Positions 1 through 8,628 of a stretch of 64,000 bases of DNA are shown piece by piece. The notes beneath the pieces were generated by a model. The model did not search any database. It had not been told where the DNA came from and was given only the letters and a program-made list of their open reading frames with translations. The DNA comes from Muribaculaceae bacterium. Lineage in GTDB: Bacteria; Bacteroidota; Bacteroidia; Bacteroidales; Muribaculaceae. The DNA lies in assembly GCA_017557665.1 (NCBI GenBank), contig JAFYYI010000050.1:1-64000 (forward strand). Reading direction: 5' to 3'. Position numbers and translations under genes: made by a program. The first letter of the stretch is position 1; the number at the start of each line of letters is the position of its first letter.

Positions 1-62
1 AATAGAAAATCGCTAAAGTCTTTAATTTCAAGGCTTTAGCGATTATTTTCGAGTCAAACTCG

Positions 63-146
63 TACCCAGAGCCGGGGTCGAACCGGCACGGGTGTTACCC
101 CATTGGTGTTTGAGACCAACGCGTCTACCGATTCCGCCATCTGGGC
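63..146 (-). tRNA. tRNA-Leu (anticodon CAA)
   Basis: Read on the minus strand, the sequence folds as a class II tRNA. The acceptor arm GCCCAGA pairs with TCTGGGT (with one G-U pair), the anticodon stem is TTGGT/ACCAA around the loop CTCAAAC, a short variable arm follows, and the T arm contains GGTTCGACCCC. The loop gives anticodon CAA, which reads UUG leucine codons. The discriminator base is A and CCA is not encoded, so the CCA end must be added after transcription. A TACCTTTG promoter element lies just upstream. Confidence 0.95.
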
Positions 147-159
147 GTAGAAGCGGGTG

Positions 160-193
160 CAAAGGTAAGTCAAATTTTTGAATCGGCGGCAAA
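160..193 (-). promoter_or_regulatory. Promoter of tRNA-Leu
   Basis: On the minus strand, TTTG (190-193) and TACCTTTG (160-167) are 22 bp apart. This fits the Bacteroidetes housekeeping promoter (TTTG, about 20 bp, TAnnTTTG) with a slightly long spacer. The expected start of transcription is a few bases before the first base of the tRNA. Confidence 0.6.
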
Positions 194-262
194 AAATCGG
201 ACATTTTTTGTCAAAATGTGATTTTTTGACACGATGAAGGCTGTTGAAGTGCGTGGTTATAG

Positions 263-270
263 TAAATTTG
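263..270 (+). promoter_or_regulatory. -7 element of tcdA
   Basis: TAAATTTG matches the Bacteroidetes -7 element TAnnTTTG and lies 22 bp before the tcdA start codon. No clear upstream TTTG is present at the usual distance. Confidence 0.5.
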
Positions 271-292
271 CGACCAAAAGAGATGTTCAGAT

Positions 293-1030
293 ATGGAAAA
301 CGACCAGAATAGAGTAGCAGAGAATCCGTTTGCCCGGACCGAGCTGATGCTGGGCGCCGAGGCAATGGCGAAGTTGGCGCGGAGCCGGGTGGCGGTGTTC
401 GGCATTGGCGGCGTGGGCGGCTATGTGGTGGAGGCGCTGGCACGCAGCGGTGTGGGCGCTCTGGACCTGATTGATGACGACACTGTCAGCGTGTCGAACA
501 TCAACCGACAGATTTTTGCCTTGCACAGCACGATTGGCCGTGCAAAGGTTGACGTGGCCGCTGAACGTGTCCGCGACATCAACCCCAACTGCCAGGTGAC
601 GACCCACAAGATGTTCTACCTGCCCGAGAATGCCGACGCGATTGACCTGTCCTGCTTTGACTATGTGGTTGACAGTCTGGACACTATCACGGCCAAAATG
701 GAGATCGCCCGTCGTTGTCTGCGCCTGGGTGTGACGCACATCTGCTCGATGGGCGCGGCCTACAAGATGGACCCGATGGCCTTTCGCGTGGCTGACTTTG
801 ACGCGACGCGCATCGATCCGCTGGCACGCATGCTGCGCAAGCTGTTGCACCGTGAGGGTATCCACCACTTCAAGTGTGTCTATAGTGAGGAGGAGCCTCG
901 CTGGAATCCCGACGTGCCCGTCTATGTTGACGGAAAAAAACAGCCGGGCAGTAACGCATTCGTTCCTGCCACGGCTGGTCTGTTGATTGCCCGTGAGGTG
1001 ATTGTCGACCTCATTGGGATGAAAGTATAA
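293..1030 (+). CDS. tcdA: tRNA threonylcarbamoyladenosine dehydratase (TcdA/YgdL, ThiF/E1-like)
   Basis: This 245-residue protein is a ThiF/MoeB-type adenylating enzyme. The nucleotide-binding loop FGIGGVGGYV lies at residues 36-45, followed by the conserved acidic stretch DDDTVSVSNINRQ near residues 61-73. The length and the start NPFARTELMLG fit TcdA, which uses ATP to cyclise t6A at position 37 of tRNA to ct6A in the cytoplasm. It stands alone, read away from tRNA-Leu and toward the convergent lytic transglycosylase gene. Generic ThiF-like activity is the only real alternative. Confidence 0.92.
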   Translation: MENDQNRVAENPFARTELMLGAEAMAKLARSRVAVFGIGGVGGYVVEALARSGVGALDLIDDDTVSVSNINRQIFALHSTIGRAKVDVAAERVRDINPNCQVTTHKMFYLPENADAIDLSCFDYVVDSLDTITAKMEIARRCLRLGVTHICSMGAAYKMDPMAFRVADFDATRIDPLARMLRKLLHREGIHHFKCVYSEEEPRWNPDVPVYVDGKKQPGSNAFVPATAGLLIAREVIVDLIGMKV

Positions 1031-1053
1031 GACTCTGAAAAGCTGTCTCTTCC

Positions 1054-3243
1054 TTATTTCTTTTTAGATTTCTTGGAGCTCTTGCCCGAGGAACTGTTGC
1101 TTGACGATTTCCCTGAAGAGCTCTTGCTGGAAGAGCCGCTCTTGTCGGCCTTACTGGACTTGCCAGACTTGCTCGTCGAGCTGCCCTTGTCGGCCTTGCC
1201 TGACTTACCGCCCTTGTCGGCTTTGCCTGACTTACTGGTGGAGCTGCCCTTGTCGGCCTTACTGGACTTGCCTGACTTGCTGGTCGAGCTACCCTTGTCG
1301 GCCTTGCCTGACTTGCCTTTAGACTTGCTCTTTTCGGCAGCAGCAGCTTGACGCGCCTCGGCCTTGGTGGGAATCTTGATTTTGTCACCGGCCTTAATCT
1401 TGTTGCCGTTCTGGATGCCATTAGCACGCTCGAGGTCCTTGACCGACACGCCGTTCTTCTCGGCAATCTGGGTGAGGGACTCACCCTTCTTCACGGTCAC
1501 CTCGCTGGGTTTCTGCTGCTTGGCTTGCTGATGGTGCTTGCTGTCCTTGCCGCTCTTGTGGCTCTTGGAGCTCTTGGAACTGTACTCGGCAGTGCTCTTC
1601 CTGCTGTTTTTACCGCTCTTGTGGCTCTCGGTGTTGCTGTACTTCTTGTTGCGGTCACGCCAGTCACGTGAGTTACTCCTTGAGGCGTGTTGCTGTCTTG
1701 CGGTCTGTTCGTCCGTCCTGTAAGAAGATGTCTTACTGGTTTTGGTGGTCTTCACTTCCTCGTCAAGGTTGACAGTGTAGGAGCCCTGATAGGGCGCCTT
1801 GGTTGCGGCCTCTTCTTCGATTTTCTTCACCTCATCAAACTGTTCCTGCTCGTTAGTCTCCTGGCTTACGTCAGTCGACTGATCGCTGTCGCTGCTGTTG
1901 AGGGCGAGCATTTCATCATTGTCGGCACTGGCGATGCTGGGGCCGGGAGCCTTAACCTTAAGGGTCTCACCACGGCGTACGCGCTCGTTTTTCTTTCCGT
2001 TAAGCGCCATCAGTTCAGACGTGGTCATGTTATACTTGGCCGCGATGCTTGCTGCCGTCTCGTTGCGCCCTACCTTGTGAGTTGTAGTGCGCATATCGCC
2101 TGTTGAAGTACGGCCGCTGAGGTATTCCTCAGGGGTGGGAGCGTCACCACCAGGCTCGACGATAGGTCGATGCTCATAGACGTCAGCACGGTAGTTGTCG
2201 ATAGTGTCCTCGCTCATAATGAAGCTGTAGATCTGCTGCGAGGGCAGTACCAGCACATAGGGGTGGCTGTCGCCAGGAATGACATCCTTGCGGAACTGCG
2301 GGTTGAGGGTGCGGATCTCCTCGATGGGGATGTTGAGCACCTGGGCAATCTGGCCGAAGTGGATGCGGCGATTGACTGTGACGGTGTCGGTAATGAGCGG
2401 CTTACGGGCCAGCGAGGGGCTGATGTTGTGTTGCTTGTAGTAGGTCATCGCATAGTTGGCGGCGATGAAAGCGGGCACATAGCCACGAGTCTCACGGGGG
2501 AGATACTGATAAATGTCCCAGAAGTCACCGGTGCCACCGTTGCTGTGCAGGGCCTTGTTGACATTGCCCGGGCCGCAGTTATAGGCGGCGATGGCCAACG
2601 ACCAGTCGTTATAGATCTGGTACAGGTTCTTCAGATACTTGGCCGCCATGGCGCTGGAACGATAAGGGTCGCGGCGCTCATCGACGAGCGAGTTCACCTC
2701 CAGTCCCAAGCCCTTGCCCGTGCCAATCATGAACTGCCACAGTCCGGCGGCGCCCACGCGTGACGTCGCGTTGGGGTCAAGCGCGCTCTCGACGATGGGC
2801 AGGTACTTGAGTTCAAGCGGCAGTCCTTCCTTCTCGAGCGCCTGCTCAAAGATGGGCATATAGTACAGGCTCATGCCCAGCATCTGCTCGACGAGGGTTC
2901 GACTGCGATAGACATATCGCTCGATGTGCTGACGAACAATCTGATTGTAAGGCATCTCGATCTCAGAAGGTATCGCCGCCAAGCGCCTGATGTAGGTCTC
3001 CTCGCCCACCTCGCCGGGGGACTTGTTCTCTACATCGGCATCAAGCACCGCATAGTTCTGCAGGTACCAGTTCGTCATCATCTTGTGCACATCGGTGTCA
3101 AAACTCTCGGGGAAGACGATATCGTCATCGGTGATGGAGTTCTTTAACGACAGGATGTTGTTTTTCTCACGCGGTCCAGCCGTCAGCGTCAAAGCCGCCA
3201 ACGCCGCCGCGAATAATACTGTGAAGAGTCTTTTTCTTATCAT
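1054..3243 (-). CDS. MltD-like lytic transglycosylase with LysM domains and a Ser/Lys/Gly tail
   Basis: This 729-residue exported protein starts with a signal peptide (residues 1-22). It has a transglycosylase SLT domain at about residues 135-235, with the catalytic glutamate in PIVESALDP (E152) and AAYNCGPG at 219-226. A LysM-like module follows near 285-335, then LysM domains near 388-432 and 585-630, so it should cleave peptidoglycan in the periplasm. From about residue 635 the tail is a low-complexity run of units such as SGKADKGSS, encoded by imperfect DNA repeats at 1075-1330. It is the last gene of the parA-parB-DUF5683 operon, 24 bp after its neighbour. The basic repeated tail is unusual for MltD. 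Confidence 0.9.
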   Translation of the reverse strand: MIRKRLFTVLFAAALAALTLTAGPREKNNILSLKNSITDDDIVFPESFDTDVHKMMTNWYLQNYAVLDADVENKSPGEVGEETYIRRLAAIPSEIEMPYNQIVRQHIERYVYRSRTLVEQMLGMSLYYMPIFEQALEKEGLPLELKYLPIVESALDPNATSRVGAAGLWQFMIGTGKGLGLEVNSLVDERRDPYRSSAMAAKYLKNLYQIYNDWSLAIAAYNCGPGNVNKALHSNGGTGDFWDIYQYLPRETRGYVPAFIAANYAMTYYKQHNISPSLARKPLITDTVTVNRRIHFGQIAQVLNIPIEEIRTLNPQFRKDVIPGDSHPYVLVLPSQQIYSFIMSEDTIDNYRADVYEHRPIVEPGGDAPTPEEYLSGRTSTGDMRTTTHKVGRNETAASIAAKYNMTTSELMALNGKKNERVRRGETLKVKAPGPSIASADNDEMLALNSSDSDQSTDVSQETNEQEQFDEVKKIEEEAATKAPYQGSYTVNLDEEVKTTKTSKTSSYRTDEQTARQQHASRSNSRDWRDRNKKYSNTESHKSGKNSRKSTAEYSSKSSKSHKSGKDSKHHQQAKQQKPSEVTVKKGESLTQIAEKNGVSVKDLERANGIQNGNKIKAGDKIKIPTKAEARQAAAAEKSKSKGKSGKADKGSSTSKSGKSSKADKGSSTSKSGKADKGGKSGKADKGSSTSKSGKSSKADKSGSSSKSSSGKSSSNSSSGKSSKKSKKK

Positions 3244-3267
3244 ATTGTCATATATTTAGTTACGCGG

Positions 3268-4128
3268 TTAAAAGCTGAATGCACACTGCAAGCCCAACGA
3301 GGGCAGTCGCCCACCGGTGACCCCCATGACGCCCTTGACGTTGTTGTCGATAGCTGTCGGCGACACATCCAGCGTCAGGTCGGGCGAGATGTCGAAGTGG
3401 GCCAGCGAAGCATCGACATAGGCGTCCACGATGTTAAGGAGATACACGCCCACCATGGCGATGACACAAATCTCGCGATAGCGGCGGTAGTAGTCACGCT
3501 TGTTCTTGAGGACCTTCTGCAGCCAGGCTTGATCCAGATCGCTCTCCTTGACAGTGGGCGGGAAGAAATCCATGTAGCTGCGCGTGTCGGGGTCGTCGTC
3601 CATCACATCCCGGTAGCCCTTGGAATAGTCCTTGTACATGCGGTTGTTCCATGAGGCGCCGTAACTGAGTCCGACAAAGGAGCCGACGACGATGGGCAGT
3701 TTCCAGTATCGCCGGTTATAAATCTGTCCCAAGCCGGGACACAGCGCCGACAACCAGAGCGCCCGCTGCGGATCGGGATTGAACACCCTGACCTTGCCCA
3801 GCGTGGGCGACGCTGTGGTGTCCATGAGGATTTCCACATCATCAAGGCCCCTGACAGAGTCTATCGAGGCGAACAGGACGGTGTCGCCGGCGGCATTGAC
3901 CACACGCACCGGGTTACTCCTCTTGAGCTCAGCCGAGTCAGTGATAGTGACGGGTTTGCGGTCATGTCGGGTAATTACCTTCGGCTTGCGCACTGTCTGT
4001 TCCACACTATCAGCGTGGACGATGGTCACGGCCTCCTGCGCCACAGCCTGCCCACTGAACCAGAACAGGAACAGCAGCACGGCGAGGTGCAGCACCCATG
4101 GCTTGCGATATGTAGCGAACAGCTTCAC
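3268..4128 (-). CDS. DUF5683 family membrane protein
   Basis: This 286-residue protein has an N-terminal hydrophobic signal segment (about residues 12-30, ending AVAQE). A conserved core begins with LWLSALCPGLGQIYNRRYWK and continues through the hydrophobic stretch LPIVVGSFVGLSY, and a second hydrophobic segment (VIAMVGVYLLNIVDAYVDA) lies near the C terminus. These features match DUF5683 proteins, which in Bacteroidetes are often encoded beside parB. It starts 7 bp after parB ends and precedes the lytic transglycosylase. The position suggests an envelope role linked to division or segregation, but no biochemical function is established. Confidence 0.85.
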   Translation of the reverse strand: MKLFATYRKPWVLHLAVLLFLFWFSGQAVAQEAVTIVHADSVEQTVRKPKVITRHDRKPVTITDSAELKRSNPVRVVNAAGDTVLFASIDSVRGLDDVEILMDTTASPTLGKVRVFNPDPQRALWLSALCPGLGQIYNRRYWKLPIVVGSFVGLSYGASWNNRMYKDYSKGYRDVMDDDPDTRSYMDFFPPTVKESDLDQAWLQKVLKNKRDYYRRYREICVIAMVGVYLLNIVDAYVDASLAHFDISPDLTLDVSPTAIDNNVKGVMGVTGGRLPSLGLQCAFSF

Positions 4129-4135
4129 TGATGGG

Positions 4136-5017
4136 TCAAGCGTCTTTCAAGTGATCAAAGATACTGATGATTTTCTCCAATTCCTCCTCGTTGGTAAACG
4201 GGAAAGTGATTTTTCCCTTACCCGAGCGGTCGCAGGTGAACTTCACCGGCACCCCAAACGTGGATGCCAAGTGGCGCTGCAGTATCTCGTAGTCCTTGGC
4301 ACGCATCGGCTTGCGCTCACCCCCCTGGACGGCACGTTCATTGTCGGCGGCCTCCTGCATCTGCTTGGCGCGTTGTTCCACCTGTCGCACCGACAGCCCC
4401 CTCTTGACGGTCTCGTTGTACAGCTTTAACTGCAGTTTGGGGTCATCGAGCGAGAGCAGGGCACGGGCATGGCCCATGTCCAACGTGTGGTCGTGCAGGC
4501 CCAGCTGCACCTCGGCGGGCAGCTTGAGCAGGCGCAGGAAATTGGCGATAGTGGCGCGTTTCTTGCCGATGCGCTCACTCAGGCGCTCCTGAGTGAGGTG
4601 GTACTGGTCGATGAGTTTCCTGAAGGTAAGGGCAATCTCGATGGCATTCAGGTCCTCGCGCTGAATGTTCTCGATGAGGGCCATCTCGGTCACCTCACTG
4701 TCGTTGGCAGTGCGGATGTAGGCCGGGACGGTTTCCAGACCAGCCAGTTGCGCGGCGCGATAACGCCGTTCACCCGAAATGATCTGATAAGAATTGTCGC
4801 CCATGCTGCGCAGGGTGAGCGGTTGGATGATGCCCAGCTCCCTGATGCTGGTGGCCAACTCGGCGAGGGCCTCCTCGTCAAACACCTGACGGGGCTGGTC
4901 GGGATTGGGTGTTATCTGGGCAACAGGTATTTCGTTGATGGCCGAGGAGCCTCCCGTTTGGATGTCATCCATCGAGATGAGAGAGTCCAAGCCTTTGCCT
5001 AAAGCACTTCGTTTCAT
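4136..5017 (-). CDS. parB: Chromosome-partitioning protein ParB
   Basis: This 293-residue protein begins MKRSALGKGLDSLIS, the usual ParB N terminus that can stimulate ParA. The ParB/Srx nuclease-like domain (about residues 28-120) contains GERRYRAAQLAGL, the CTP-binding box, and ENIQREDLNAIE. A helix-turn-helix follows (LTQERLSERIGKKRATIANFLRLLKLP), then a C-terminal dimerisation domain. ParB loads on parS DNA near the origin and works with ParA in chromosome segregation. It lies 59 bp downstream of parA in the same operon. Confidence 0.96.
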   Translation of the reverse strand: MKRSALGKGLDSLISMDDIQTGGSSAINEIPVAQITPNPDQPRQVFDEEALAELATSIRELGIIQPLTLRSMGDNSYQIISGERRYRAAQLAGLETVPAYIRTANDSEVTEMALIENIQREDLNAIEIALTFRKLIDQYHLTQERLSERIGKKRATIANFLRLLKLPAEVQLGLHDHTLDMGHARALLSLDDPKLQLKLYNETVKRGLSVRQVEQRAKQMQEAADNERAVQGGERKPMRAKDYEILQRHLASTFGVPVKFTCDRSGKGKITFPFTNEEELEKIISIFDHLKDA

Positions 5018-5076
5018 AATGCGATGTTTGGTTCTATTGCGTTTTAGTCGTTTTCTGTTCTGGCGTTAACAACAAG

Positions 5077-5847
5077 TCACTTGCCTTTCCCACGGTCAAT
5101 GATTTCGCGGGCCAACTGGATGTGGCTCGTGGCACCGCGGCACGCGGGGTCATACTGGATGACCGACAGGCCGTGACTGGGGGCTTCGCTGATGCGGATG
5201 TTGCGCGGAATCACCGTGTTGAACACCATGTCACCGAAGTGGCCCTTCAACTCCTCAAAGATTTCGTTGGCCAGGCGCAAGCGGGCGTCATACATCGTGA
5301 GCAGGAAACCCTCGATGCGCAGGCCGGCATTGAGCTTGCCCTTGATGATGCGGATGGTGTTGAGCAGCTTGCTGATGCCCTCGAGCGCGAAATACTCGGC
5401 CTGAACCGGAATGATGACGCTGTCGGCCGCGGTGAGCGCGTTGACGGTGATCAATCCCAGCGACGGGCTGCAGTCGATGATGACAAAATCATAATCGTCC
5501 TTAATCTCCTTGATGGCGTTACTCAGCACGCGTTCGCGCCCTTTTTTCTCCACAAGTTCCAACTCAGCGCCGACGAGGTCGATGCGCGACCCCAACAGCT
5601 TCAATCCCCCGACGCAGGTCTCCACGGTGGCGCTGCGCATGGGATAATCGTCCACCAGGCATTCATAGATGGTCGACGACATGTCCTTGGGCTCGATACC
5701 CAGGCCCGACGTGGCGTTGGCCTGCGGGTCGGCATCGATGAGCAGCACCCGCTTACCGAGGCTTGCCAGTGCTGCCGACAGGTTGATGGCGGTAGTGGTC
5801 TTGCCCACTCCACCTTTTTGATTTGCTATTGCTATAATCTTCCCCAT
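5077..5847 (-). CDS. parA: Chromosome-partitioning ATPase ParA (Soj)
   Basis: The protein starts MGKIIAIANQKGGVGKTTTA and is 256 residues long. It carries the deviant Walker A motif KGGVGKTT near residues 10-17, DADPQANAT, and the Walker B-like stretch DFVIIDCSPSLGLIT. This is the chromosomal ParA/Soj family, the ATPase partner of ParB. An in-frame extension to 5934 exists, but the added 29 residues are not family-like, so the ATG at 5847 is chosen. First gene of the parA-parB-DUF5683-transglycosylase operon. Confidence 0.95.
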   Translation of the reverse strand: MGKIIAIANQKGGVGKTTTAINLSAALASLGKRVLLIDADPQANATSGLGIEPKDMSSTIYECLVDDYPMRSATVETCVGGLKLLGSRIDLVGAELELVEKKGRERVLSNAIKEIKDDYDFVIIDCSPSLGLITVNALTAADSVIIPVQAEYFALEGISKLLNTIRIIKGKLNAGLRIEGFLLTMYDARLRLANEIFEELKGHFGDMVFNTVIPRNIRISEAPSHGLSVIQYDPACRGATSHIQLAREIIDRGKGK

Positions 5848-6330
5848 GAGGTAGTATTCTTGAAAAAATATCCTGGCCATGCTCCATGACAGCAACTCAC
5901 AAGACATGATGATACCAAATGCCATGAAAAACAATTCCCCATGGCAAAGTGGCTGCCTTGTCTGTCTGGATGTTGCAGGGCCGCCAATGTTTCACGGATG
6001 CAAAGAAACAATTATTTCCTCAAAAAAAGGTCAAAAAGTCCGTTAAAATCGGTGAATTGTTCAAAACTAACCTAAATTGTCAATAACTCGTGGAACATTC
6101 AATTTTTTGCTCATTTATTACCAACTGATTCATTCTGAAAAGCATTCGCATGGTCTTATTGACCAGCAACTAAGCAATATGATTCTTCTCAGGAGGATGC
6201 GGTTTTCAATCACAACCGGCATGTTTCCCATCAAGATTCAGCAGTTTTTGGCTAAAAAATTTGTGTAGTCCAAAAATTATTACGTAATTTGCATTATAAA
6301 AAAAATATAATGCGATTTTGATAAACATCT
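5848..6330. other. Intergenic region upstream of parA, with ParB half-site-like words
   Basis: This 483-bp gap separates the divergent parA operon and the AAA+ ATPase gene. It is AT-rich toward the right. It contains TGTTTCACG (5988-5996) and CGTGGAACA (6089-6097), each matching half of a parS-type palindrome but not forming a full one. A palindrome next to the ATPase gene (6291-6313) is listed separately. The only open frame, 6077-6268, looks spurious. Confidence 0.4.
6291..6313 (+). promoter_or_regulatory. Perfect palindrome upstream of the AAA+ ATPase gene (possible operator)
   Basis: GCATTATA and TATAATGC form perfect 8-bp arms around seven A residues, 17 bp before the start codon at 6331. 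The spacing suits an operator or a 5' leader hairpin. No matching regulator gene is adjacent. Confidence 0.45.
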
Positions 6331-7476
6331 ATGGCTAAGAAGAAGGCAATAAAACTTGCGAATCCGTTTGTTATTCAGGGATATGTAAGTCCTGAATACT
6401 TCTGCGACCGCAAGGAAGAGACCGAAATGATATGCAACCATTTCAAGAATGGTCGCAATATCACCCTTGTTGCGCCTCGCAGAATCGGCAAAACAGGGCT
6501 GATAAAAAACGCATTCTACCATATTGAGCGTCAAGATAAGCATGCCATCTGCCTTTATCTTGACATTTTCGCCACCAAGAACCTCCAGGATTTCACCGAA
6601 ATGTTCGGTTCGGTGGTCTTTAACGGTTTTGCGCGCAAGGAAAAGTCATTCTTGCAGAAGACCGCGTCGTTGTTGGGGAGCCTGCGCCCCGTGTTCAGCA
6701 ACGACCCCTATACCGGCATGCCCAAGATGTCGATCACCGTTGACCCGTCCCGCTCCCAGCTGACGATACAGCAGATTTTTGACCTGCTGGCCACCAGCAA
6801 GCATCACATCTACATCGCCATCGACGAGTTCCAGCAGATCGCCAATTACCCCGAGGCCGGTACCGAAGCCCTGCTGCGTTCCCACATCCAGTTTGCCACC
6901 GGGGTGCACTTCATCTTTGCCGGCAGCAAGCATCACTTGATGGCCGAGATGTTCGGTTCTCCCCAGCGCCCATTCTTCCAGAGCACCGAGATGATGGACC
7001 TCAATCCCCTGGACAAGGAGGTGTACTACGAGTTCGCCCATCAATTCTTTGAGAAGAACCGCGGCAGCCTCGATAAGGACACCTTCATGCAGCTCTACGA
7101 CAGCTTTGAGGGCCACACCTGGTATATCCAGAACGTGCTGAACCGCCTCTATGAGACCCGTCGGCACGTGAAAAACATGGACGACGTGAACCGCGCCATC
7201 GTGCAGCTGGTGGACTCCAAATCGGCGCAATATGAGAGCCTGGCGCAATTCCTGTCTTCCAACCAGTTCAATCTGCTCAAGGCCATTGCCAGCGACGGCA
7301 TCGCCGCCGAGCCGACGGGCGCAAAGTTCATCCGCCAGCACAACATGGTGAGTGCCAGCGCTGTCCAAGCGGCACTCAAGAGCCTGGTGGAGAAGGAAAT
7401 CATCTACCGCACCAAACGCGGCTACATGATCTATGACCGGTTCATGAGCATCTGGCTCAAGCGCACGTTTGGCTAA
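6331..7476 (+). CDS. AAA+ ATPase of the archaeal-type ATPase family (ATP-binding, winged-helix C terminus)
   Basis: This 381-residue protein has a Walker A motif APRRIGKTG at residues 48-56 and a Walker B motif IYIAIDEFQQI at 160-170. The opening NPFVIQGYVSPEYFCDRKEE is typical of the PF01637-like STAND/archaeal ATPase group common in Bacteroidetes. The last 80 residues (FLSSNQFNLLKAIA to MIYDRFMSIWLKR) look like a winged helix that ends the family. Such proteins are widespread but their cellular role is unknown. It stands alone, with a palindrome just upstream. No nuclease or toxin domain is visible. Confidence 0.8.
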   Translation: MAKKKAIKLANPFVIQGYVSPEYFCDRKEETEMICNHFKNGRNITLVAPRRIGKTGLIKNAFYHIERQDKHAICLYLDIFATKNLQDFTEMFGSVVFNGFARKEKSFLQKTASLLGSLRPVFSNDPYTGMPKMSITVDPSRSQLTIQQIFDLLATSKHHIYIAIDEFQQIANYPEAGTEALLRSHIQFATGVHFIFAGSKHHLMAEMFGSPQRPFFQSTEMMDLNPLDKEVYYEFAHQFFEKNRGSLDKDTFMQLYDSFEGHTWYIQNVLNRLYETRRHVKNMDDVNRAIVQLVDSKSAQYESLAQFLSSNQFNLLKAIASDGIAAEPTGAKFIRQHNMVSASAVQAALKSLVEKEIIYRTKRGYMIYDRFMSIWLKRTFG

Positions 7477-7590
7477 AGCCTCTCGTCACCGCTTTACAGC
7501 AGCCCATTGGCACGGTTTTTGTATTTATGGAGAGAGCTTATATCAATTGAATTATACATCTATATCATAACCAATTAACGACGACTGAAC

Positions 7591-8535
7591 ATGGAATTTC
7601 ATCTGATTGTTAATGGAAAGCAGGAAGGTCCGTTTTCCATCGAGGAGTTGGAACAGCAGGGTTTGACTCCCGAGAGCGAAGTGTGGGCTCCAGGCATGGA
7701 CGACTGGCAGCAGGCCGGCGACGTGGCGGAACTGACAGCGGTGCTTCAACGGGCAGAGTTCGAGGCCGCACAGCAGGCTCGTATCGCTGCCGAGAACCGA
7801 GCGACGATGGGACAACCATTTGACCCGCCCATTCCACCGACCCAAGTGCCGCCGCCTCAAGTGCCCCGGTATGGCGCCGTTCAAGAGCAAGAACAGCCCA
7901 AGAAACGCGGCTGCATGCCCTGGCTCATCGCTGGCATGATTCTGGCCATTCTGTTCGCCACGATGGTGTTCACGTGTCCCGACCGCCATGCCCATGAAGA
8001 GGCGATTCAGGAAGTCACCAAGGAATGGCTGGGCGACAAGGTGCAGGAAAACCTCGGCGCTTTCACCGGCAATAGCGGCTTTGGCAGCATCGTGAACGAT
8101 ATCGTCAGCAAGATAGTGCGTGAATGGACTGATTCGGGCACCGAATTTGCCCTCACTAACTTCCTTGAAGTGGATAACTATATCGTCTGCTCGGTGGGTC
8201 ACATCAAGATAGGCGACGAGGATAAGACGGTCTCGTTTGGCATTTTTGGCCACGTGTTCACCTTTGACAAGAACGACCTGGAGGAACTGTGGGCCAAAGC
8301 ATTGGATTCCCATGAATCCAACAACAGGGCAATCGTTCCGCCGACGCCCACCCCCCAGAACGACGAGGAAGCCGTTCCTGATGAGGAGGCAACACCGAAC
8401 AACTCCTCCATCATGCCCGACAGCATCATGGGTGTTGAGGTCCCAAGAGAACTTGACACCTTGGTGAACAACATGGTCAACGAGGGCGTGCGCCAGGCCA
8501 AAGAATGGGCCAAGCGACAAATCGACGAACTCTAA
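7591..8535 (+). CDS. GYF_2 (DUF4339) and DUF4359-like membrane protein
   Basis: This 314-residue protein starts with a GYF_2 domain (residues 1-53, with GPFSIEELEQQGLTPESEVW and DDWQQAGDV). A proline-rich linker and one transmembrane helix (about 109-127) follow. The C-terminal domain resembles DUF4359, with EEAIQEVTKEWLGDK and a VSFGIFGHVFTF strand. The N terminus is expected in the cytoplasm and may bind proline-rich peptides. No partner or pathway is evident. The gene lies beside, and convergent with, another small membrane protein that carries zinc ribbons. Confidence 0.75.
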   Translation: MEFHLIVNGKQEGPFSIEELEQQGLTPESEVWAPGMDDWQQAGDVAELTAVLQRAEFEAAQQARIAAENRATMGQPFDPPIPPTQVPPPQVPRYGAVQEQEQPKKRGCMPWLIAGMILAILFATMVFTCPDRHAHEEAIQEVTKEWLGDKVQENLGAFTGNSGFGSIVNDIVSKIVREWTDSGTEFALTNFLEVDNYIVCSVGHIKIGDEDKTVSFGIFGHVFTFDKNDLEELWAKALDSHESNNRAIVPPTPTPQNDEEAVPDEEATPNNSSIMPDSIMGVEVPRELDTLVNNMVNEGVRQAKEWAKRQIDEL

Positions 8536-8558
8536 CCGAGTCCCCACCCTATCAACAT

Positions 8559-8597
8559 ATCACGGGCCTGAATTACAGTTCAGACCCGTGATTGTTA
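8559..8597 (+). terminator. Bidirectional terminator between convergent genes
   Basis: ATCACGGG (8559-8566) pairs with CCCGTGAT (8585-8592), extended by CTGAA/TTCAG with one bulge, and is followed by TGTTATTT. It separates the GYF_2 gene from the convergent zinc-ribbon gene. Confidence 0.75.
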
Positions 8598-8628
8598 TTT
8601 AGTGAAACCTATGCTTGACTGCAAACTA

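Noticed and set aside
1073..1351. Leucine/glutamate/proline-rich frame opposite the transglycosylase tail
   Set aside because: It is the antisense shadow of the Ser/Lys/Gly repeat tail.
6077..6268. 63-codon open frame in the gap before the AAA+ ATPase gene
   Set aside because: No signal, motif or family-like composition, and the sequence is AT-rich intergenic DNA; likely chance.
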